DNA of 64,000 bases. Source: UBA1764 sp045642565. Its GTDB lineage: Bacteria > Bacillota > Clostridia > Peptostreptococcales > Anaerovoracaceae. The translations under genes were made by a program, and so were the position numbers. Of this stretch, positions 60,272-64,000 are shown piece after piece. The notes below the pieces were generated by a model that was not told the DNA's origin, made no database searches, and saw only the letters and a program-made list of their open reading frames with translations. Location of the stretch: contig JAZUJE010000002.1 in NCBI GenBank assembly GCA_045642565.1, positions 62,001-126,000 of the forward strand, written 5' to 3'. The stretch's first letter is position 1, and each line of letters starts with the position of its first letter.

Positions 60272-61225
60272 TTATTTTTCAACTTTGTCCATACTCCACA
60301 TCATTGGAACTGTGGACATCTGCTGCTGAAGGCCTGTTGCCTCGTCTGCAGGAGCTTTGAAAGCAAACTCAACAAATGTGTCATTTGCAATTGTTAATAC
60401 ACTTTCGTGCATATATACTACATTATCTATAGTTTCGTAATACTTAAGATATACACATTTTTGAGATTCTGTATCTGAAATTGGATAGTCGTATGAATAT
60501 TCAACTCTTACATCATATTGTTGTCTAAGCTGCAGAAGAGCAGTTTCAAGAGCAGCTCCTGATGCTGCCCATGTCTTTGCTGTAAAGGTTGAATAATACT
60601 CATCATCGGCAAACCTATCAAGTACTATTCCGGCTTCTAACTCTTCATCTGTAATTTCAGCATCTGTCATAGCATATGGAAGCCAAATACCAATATTTAT
60701 ATCTTTCTCTTCTAATGTGTATTGGAATGCAGGAACCTTAAACTCTGCTTTTACAAAGTCGTCACCATCTAAGAAAATGTAATTTCTAAGATAATATGGA
60801 TTCTCGCCCTCAGCGCCATCTACATATGCCATATAATAACCATAATGATAATCATTAGGCTCGATAAGTGTATCAAACTCTGCAAATATTAACTGCTGAT
60901 CTTGATAACCATATAAACCTTCTTCATATGTCATACGATCCATGATAGATGCATGGTTATTTGGAACACGGTATATATTTAAAGACTCAACCTTTGTTGA
61001 TAAAGCCGTATAACTATCTACCAATCCAGATGCTGCCTGTTCTTCTGTAATTTCTTCTTTATAATATTCACCACCAAGAACAAAGCTTGGAAGATTTTCC
61101 CCTAAATCAATCTGTGGATATCTAAGAAGCTCTGGACCATCATATACTGGGCCCTTGTTTCCCCCGCAGGCTGCGAGTCCAAAAATCATAATTATTACTA
61201 ATAAAAATGCCAATACTCTTTTCAT
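60272..61225 (-). CDS. Putative lipoprotein of unknown function
   Basis: A 317-residue secreted protein with signal peptide and lipobox GLAACGG (Cys20). The mature part is acidic and rich in Tyr, Asp and Glu, with no recognised domain; the pattern YEEGLYGYQDQQLIFAEFDT and YYMAYVDGAEGENPYYLRNY suggests a beta-rich fold. GAAAGG precedes the ATG. TATAAT lies about 50 bases upstream, and it has its own terminator, so it is a single-gene unit. Confidence 0.8.
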   Translation of the reverse strand: MKRVLAFLLVIIMIFGLAACGGNKGPVYDGPELLRYPQIDLGENLPSFVLGGEYYKEEITEEQAASGLVDSYTALSTKVESLNIYRVPNNHASIMDRMTYEEGLYGYQDQQLIFAEFDTLIEPNDYHYGYYMAYVDGAEGENPYYLRNYIFLDGDDFVKAEFKVPAFQYTLEEKDINIGIWLPYAMTDAEITDEELEAGIVLDRFADDEYYSTFTAKTWAASGAALETALLQLRQQYDVRVEYSYDYPISDTESQKCVYLKYYETIDNVVYMHESVLTIANDTFVEFAFKAPADEATGLQQQMSTVPMMWSMDKVEK

Positions 61226-61360
61226 ATATATTTTCCTTTCGGTATTTATATCAAATTGTACCCTATCATTATACCCCTAAAAGACTTAAAAGACTATAAA
61301 AAATATGTGGGTTTTAATGATAAATCTCTTTTCTTTTTTATTACAAATGGGCCAAAACCA

Positions 61361-62731
61361 TTAATTTTCGCAAATAAACCTTGCAACATGAACGCCCGAA
61401 GCCGATGCATGGCTTAAACTATGGGTAACTCCGGAGCCATCCCCTATTACAAAGAGACCTTCACAGGCTGTTTGTAAATTATTGTCAAGTTTTACTTCCA
61501 TATTATAGAATTTTACTTCTACCCCATAAAGCAAGGTATCCGCATTAGCCATTCCCGGAGCAATTTTATCAAGAGCATATATCATCTCTGTAATATCGTC
61601 TAAAATTCTTTTTGGCATAACCAAACTCAAATCTCCCGGAGTAGCATTAAGTGTCGGCGTTAAGAAACTTTCTTTTAATCTACGTTCATTAGTTCTGCGA
61701 CCTTTAACTAAATCGCCAAAGCGCTGAACAATAACTCCGCCACCAAGCATATTTGAAAGACGAGCAATTGACTCACCATAACCATTCGAATCTTTAAACG
61801 GCTCGGTAAAATGTTTTGCAACAAGAAGAGCAAAATTTGTATTCTTTGTTCTTAATGAAGGATCTTCGTATGAATGCCCGTTAACCGTTACTATCCCGTT
61901 AGTATTTTCTGTTACAACTTCGCCATACGGATTCATACAAAAAGTGCGAACCAAATCTTGATATTGTTTTGTTCTGTAAACTATTTTGCTTTCGTATAAT
62001 TCATCTGTAATATGTTTAAAAATTTCTGCAGGAATCTCTACACGAACCCCAATGTCTACACGATTAGATTTTGTTTCAAGATTTAAATCTTTGCAAACTT
62101 TTTCCATCCATGAAGAACCAGAGCGGCCAACAGAAACAATGCACTTTTTTCCATAGAACTCTTCGTTCTCACATGTAACAACATATCCATTGTTCTCTTG
62201 GCGAATAGTATTTGCTGAAGTGAAAAAGTAGAAATCTATTTTTTCTTTCAGTTCATTATAAATATTAGCAAGAACTTCTTTATTAATATCCGTTCCTAAA
62301 TGTCTAACTTGAGCATCCTGCAAATATAATTCATTTTGCATGCACAATGTTTTGAATTTGCTGGCTGCGGTAGAATACATTTTTGTTCCGCCACCACCCA
62401 TCTTACAATTAATGCTGTCAACATAATTCATAAGCTCGGTAGCACGTTCTTTACCTATATATTCATACAAAGTCCCGCCAAAATCATTTGTAATATTATA
62501 TTTGCCATCAGAAAAAGCTCCGGCTCCGCCAAAACCTGTCATGATTGCACAATGAGCACAACTAATACATTTATCGACTTTGCCATCTACAATTGGACAA
62601 TGTCTATCAGCAAGGGGACTGCCACTTTCAAGTATGGCAATCTTAAGCGATGGATTAAGTTTAATAAGCTCGTAAGCGGAAAATATTCCGCCCGGACCTG
62701 CTCCAATTATTACAATGTCGTATTTTTTCAT
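61361..62731 (-). CDS. FAD-dependent dehydrogenase (COG2509-type)
   Basis: A 456-residue flavoprotein. The FAD-binding motif GAGPGGIFSAYEL is at the N-terminus; near residue 50 a Cys-rich run CPIVDGKVDKCISCAHCAIM is followed by GFGGAGAFSDGKYN, the signature of the COG2509 'uncharacterised FAD-dependent dehydrogenase' family. The C-terminus closes the FAD site with LFVIGDGSGVTHSLSHASAS. Substrate unknown; the Cys set could hold an iron-sulphur centre or be redox-active. Confidence 0.88.
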   Translation of the reverse strand: MKKYDIVIIGAGPGGIFSAYELIKLNPSLKIAILESGSPLADRHCPIVDGKVDKCISCAHCAIMTGFGGAGAFSDGKYNITNDFGGTLYEYIGKERATELMNYVDSINCKMGGGGTKMYSTAASKFKTLCMQNELYLQDAQVRHLGTDINKEVLANIYNELKEKIDFYFFTSANTIRQENNGYVVTCENEEFYGKKCIVSVGRSGSSWMEKVCKDLNLETKSNRVDIGVRVEIPAEIFKHITDELYESKIVYRTKQYQDLVRTFCMNPYGEVVTENTNGIVTVNGHSYEDPSLRTKNTNFALLVAKHFTEPFKDSNGYGESIARLSNMLGGGVIVQRFGDLVKGRRTNERRLKESFLTPTLNATPGDLSLVMPKRILDDITEMIYALDKIAPGMANADTLLYGVEVKFYNMEVKLDNNLQTACEGLFVIGDGSGVTHSLSHASASGVHVARFICEN

Positions 62732-62749
62732 TATGTTTCTCCTATAAAG

Positions 62750-62825
62750 TGGAGCTGGCGGCGGGACTCGAACCCGCCACAGCCTGATTACGAATCAGGT
62801 CCTCTACCTGATGAGGTACGCCAGC
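62750..62825 (-). tRNA. tRNA-Thr (anticodon CGU)
   Basis: A complete cloverleaf on the minus strand: acceptor GCTGGCG/CGCCAGC with discriminator U and encoded CCA, D stem CCTC/GAGG, anticodon stem CCTGA/TCAGG with loop TTCGTAA (anticodon CGT), five-base variable loop and T arm GCGGG-TTCGAGT-CCCGC. It decodes ACG. It lies between the HAD phosphatase and the flavoprotein genes. Confidence 0.97.
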
Positions 62826-62829
62826 CTAT

Positions 62830-63474
62830 TTATATGATATCTAACAATTCTTCTGCTTTCATTATTGTATATTCAGCACGATTAATTCCATTACGATCCT
62901 CTTTTGGCAAACATATAGTCCAATCGACTAACACTGCCTGCATTCCGGCATTATGCGCACACTGAATATCATAACGGCTATCGCCAATATAAATTGCATC
63001 TTTAGGCTCTACGCCAAGTCTTTTAAGTGCAATAAGACATGGTGCAGGGTCCGGTTTATGAGCAGGAGTATCTTCACATGAAACAAAAGTATCAAACAAT
63101 TCTTCCATGTTGAATTTCTGTAACCCTACCATAGTTTGCGATTTTGTTCTACTGGTTACTATTCCTGTCAGGTAATTTCTTCTTTTCAATTCCTGAACTA
63201 ATTCTTTCATTCCGGAAAATAAAGTAACCTCTTCTGCAAAGAAGCTATGCTGATAATTTCTAAATTTATTTAAAATCTCATCAAGGTCTACATCTGGGAA
63301 ACGTGCTTTTAAAGTATCCGCTAACGCTTCACCAAAGCTGCCGACAACTTCTTCATCGCGACATACTCTTCCAAGATATTCTTTATAAATATATCTCCAA
63401 GATTTCAATATTATTTCATTTGTATCTGCTATTGTGCCATCAAAGTCAAAAAGCACAGCTTTAATCTTATTCAT
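62830..63474 (-). CDS. HAD-superfamily phosphatase (PpaX/Gph-like)
   Basis: A 214-residue HAD hydrolase. Motif I is FDFDGTIADT with the nucleophilic Asp, motif II is VTSRTK, motif III the Lys in AHKPDPAP and motif IV IGDSRYDIQCAHNAGM. The helical cap (about 15-80) and length match phosphoglycolate phosphatase or the PpaX pyrophosphatase. It is two bases after prfB, so it is probably cotranscribed with that gene. Substrate not determined. Confidence 0.88.
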   Translation of the reverse strand: MNKIKAVLFDFDGTIADTNEIILKSWRYIYKEYLGRVCRDEEVVGSFGEALADTLKARFPDVDLDEILNKFRNYQHSFFAEEVTLFSGMKELVQELKRRNYLTGIVTSRTKSQTMVGLQKFNMEELFDTFVSCEDTPAHKPDPAPCLIALKRLGVEPKDAIYIGDSRYDIQCAHNAGMQAVLVDWTICLPKEDRNGINRAEYTIMKAEELLDII

Positions 63475-63476
63475 GT

Positions 63477-64000
63477 TTAATTAATTCCTTCGTTTAGTGC
63501 TGCATTGATAAAGCCGTCAAGATCACCATCGAGCACTGAATCTGCATTACTTGTTTCATAGCCTGTTCTGGCATCCTTAACTAAAGTATAAGGATGTAAA
63601 AAGTAATTTCTTATTTGGCTTCCCCAGGTTATTTGGCTGTGATCACCGGTTATATCACTTATCTTGTCTTTATGCTCTTGTTTGGCAATAGCATACAATT
63701 TAGAATAAAGCATTCTCATTGCAAAGTTTTTATTTTGAATTTGAGAACGTTCATTTTGACAAGTGACAACGATTCCTGTCGGGATATGAGTAATTCTTAT
63801 TGCAGAATCTGTTTTATTGACATGCTGTCCGCCTGCTCCGGAACTTCTATATGTATCGATGCGAATATCTTTTTCATCAATTTCAACTTCTATATCTTCT
63901 GAAAGTTCCGGAATGACATCTACACTTGCAAAGCTTGTTTGTCTTTTGCCATTTGCATTATAAGGACTTATACGAACAAGTCTATGCACACCTCTTTCAA
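63477..64000 (-). CDS. prfB: Peptide chain release factor 2, C-terminal part (runs off right edge)
   Basis: The last 174 codons of RF2. ERGVHRLVRISPYNANGKRQ and SFASVDV are the RF2 form of this region, and the catalytic GGQ is in SSGAGGQHVNKTDSAIRITH. The ending GDLDGFINAALNEGIN is usual. The SPF recognition motif and the programmed +1 frameshift site, if present, lie outside the window, so they cannot be checked. Confidence 0.95.
   Translation of the reverse strand, partial: ERGVHRLVRISPYNANGKRQTSFASVDVIPELSEDIEVEIDEKDIRIDTYRSSGAGGQHVNKTDSAIRITHIPTGIVVTCQNERSQIQNKNFAMRMLYSKLYAIAKQEHKDKISDITGDHSQITWGSQIRNYFLHPYTLVKDARTGYETSNADSVLDGDLDGFINAALNEGIN

Noticed and set aside
1..64000. CRISPR arrays, rRNA genes, insertion sequences
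   Set aside because: No regularly spaced repeats, rRNA sequence or transposase frames were seen while reading both strands.

Overview
This window reads as chromosome of a low-GC Gram-positive anaerobe, most likely a member of the Clostridia. The evidence is AT-rich DNA with strong sigma-A type promoters and U-tract terminators; a LytR-CpsA-Psr cell-wall ligase; DUF1846 and DUF1934 proteins; ScpAB; an AddB-type nuclease; an ATP-dependent PEP carboxykinase; an acetate/butyrate-type CoA-transferase pair; and an RnfC-like iron-sulphur protein. Species cannot be named from this. Almost every gene lies on the minus strand; the only confident plus-strand gene is an exported protein at 18.4-20.6 kb.

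Positions 1-16.6 kb hold a surface-polysaccharide locus transcribed from about 16.6 kb toward position 1 and continuing off the left edge. It encodes a membrane 4,6-dehydratase, an LCP ligase, a small phosphoglycosyl transferase that starts the lipid-linked unit, three GT4 and one GT8 glycosyltransferases, a Wzy/EpsG-like polymerase, and nucleotide-sugar enzymes. A WbpA-like C6 dehydrogenase next to a WbpP-like C4 epimerase points to UDP-N-acetylgalactosaminuronic acid, and Ugd points to UDP-glucuronic acid. An aldolase, a 2-hydroxyacid dehydrogenase, an asparagine-synthase-like ATPase, a GNAT and a TupA-like ATP-grasp protein may decorate these sugars. Next come DUF1846, the exported protein, and a run with a CtpA-type protease, DUF1934, Ddl, Hsp33, a 2-hydroxyacid dehydrogenase, IspE, an AlkD-like glycosylase and an RnfC-like protein (20.6-27.8 kb), then a nitroreductase-like protein and a GNAT.

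Positions 29.65-33.36 kb are a small genomic island inserted at the 3' end of rpsI. It is bounded by a perfect 40-bp direct repeat whose right copy is the last 18 bases of rpsI plus 22 bases downstream. It carries a RelB/PIN toxin-antitoxin pair, a LytTR regulator with a membrane partner, a broken dinD-like gene and a MerR-TipAS regulator behind a textbook 19-bp-spacer promoter. No integrase is visible. A second, diverged copy of the terminator next to the repeat suggests tandem accretion.

Positions 33.3-50 kb are mostly housekeeping: rplM-rpsI, a bactofilin, a polysaccharide deacetylase, tyrS, upp, rpiB, tsaC, prfA, pckA, rluB, scpB, scpA. They are followed by an unusual 705-residue fusion of NAD(P)H-hydrate dehydratase, one membrane helix and an external lytic transglycosylase, then ybaK, an 850-residue-class charged coiled-coil protein and a remnant HTH-Uma2 gene. 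Positions 50-64 kb hold a Zn/Cd-type P-ATPase, a solitary AddB, a TSUP permease, a CoA-transferase operon with a perfect palindrome at its promoter, a PAP2 phosphatase, a polar amino-acid ABC transporter with ArgR-like boxes, a lipoprotein, an FAD dehydrogenase, tRNA-Thr(CGU), a HAD phosphatase and the 3' part of prfB.

All family assignments come from reading motifs by eye; no database search was run.
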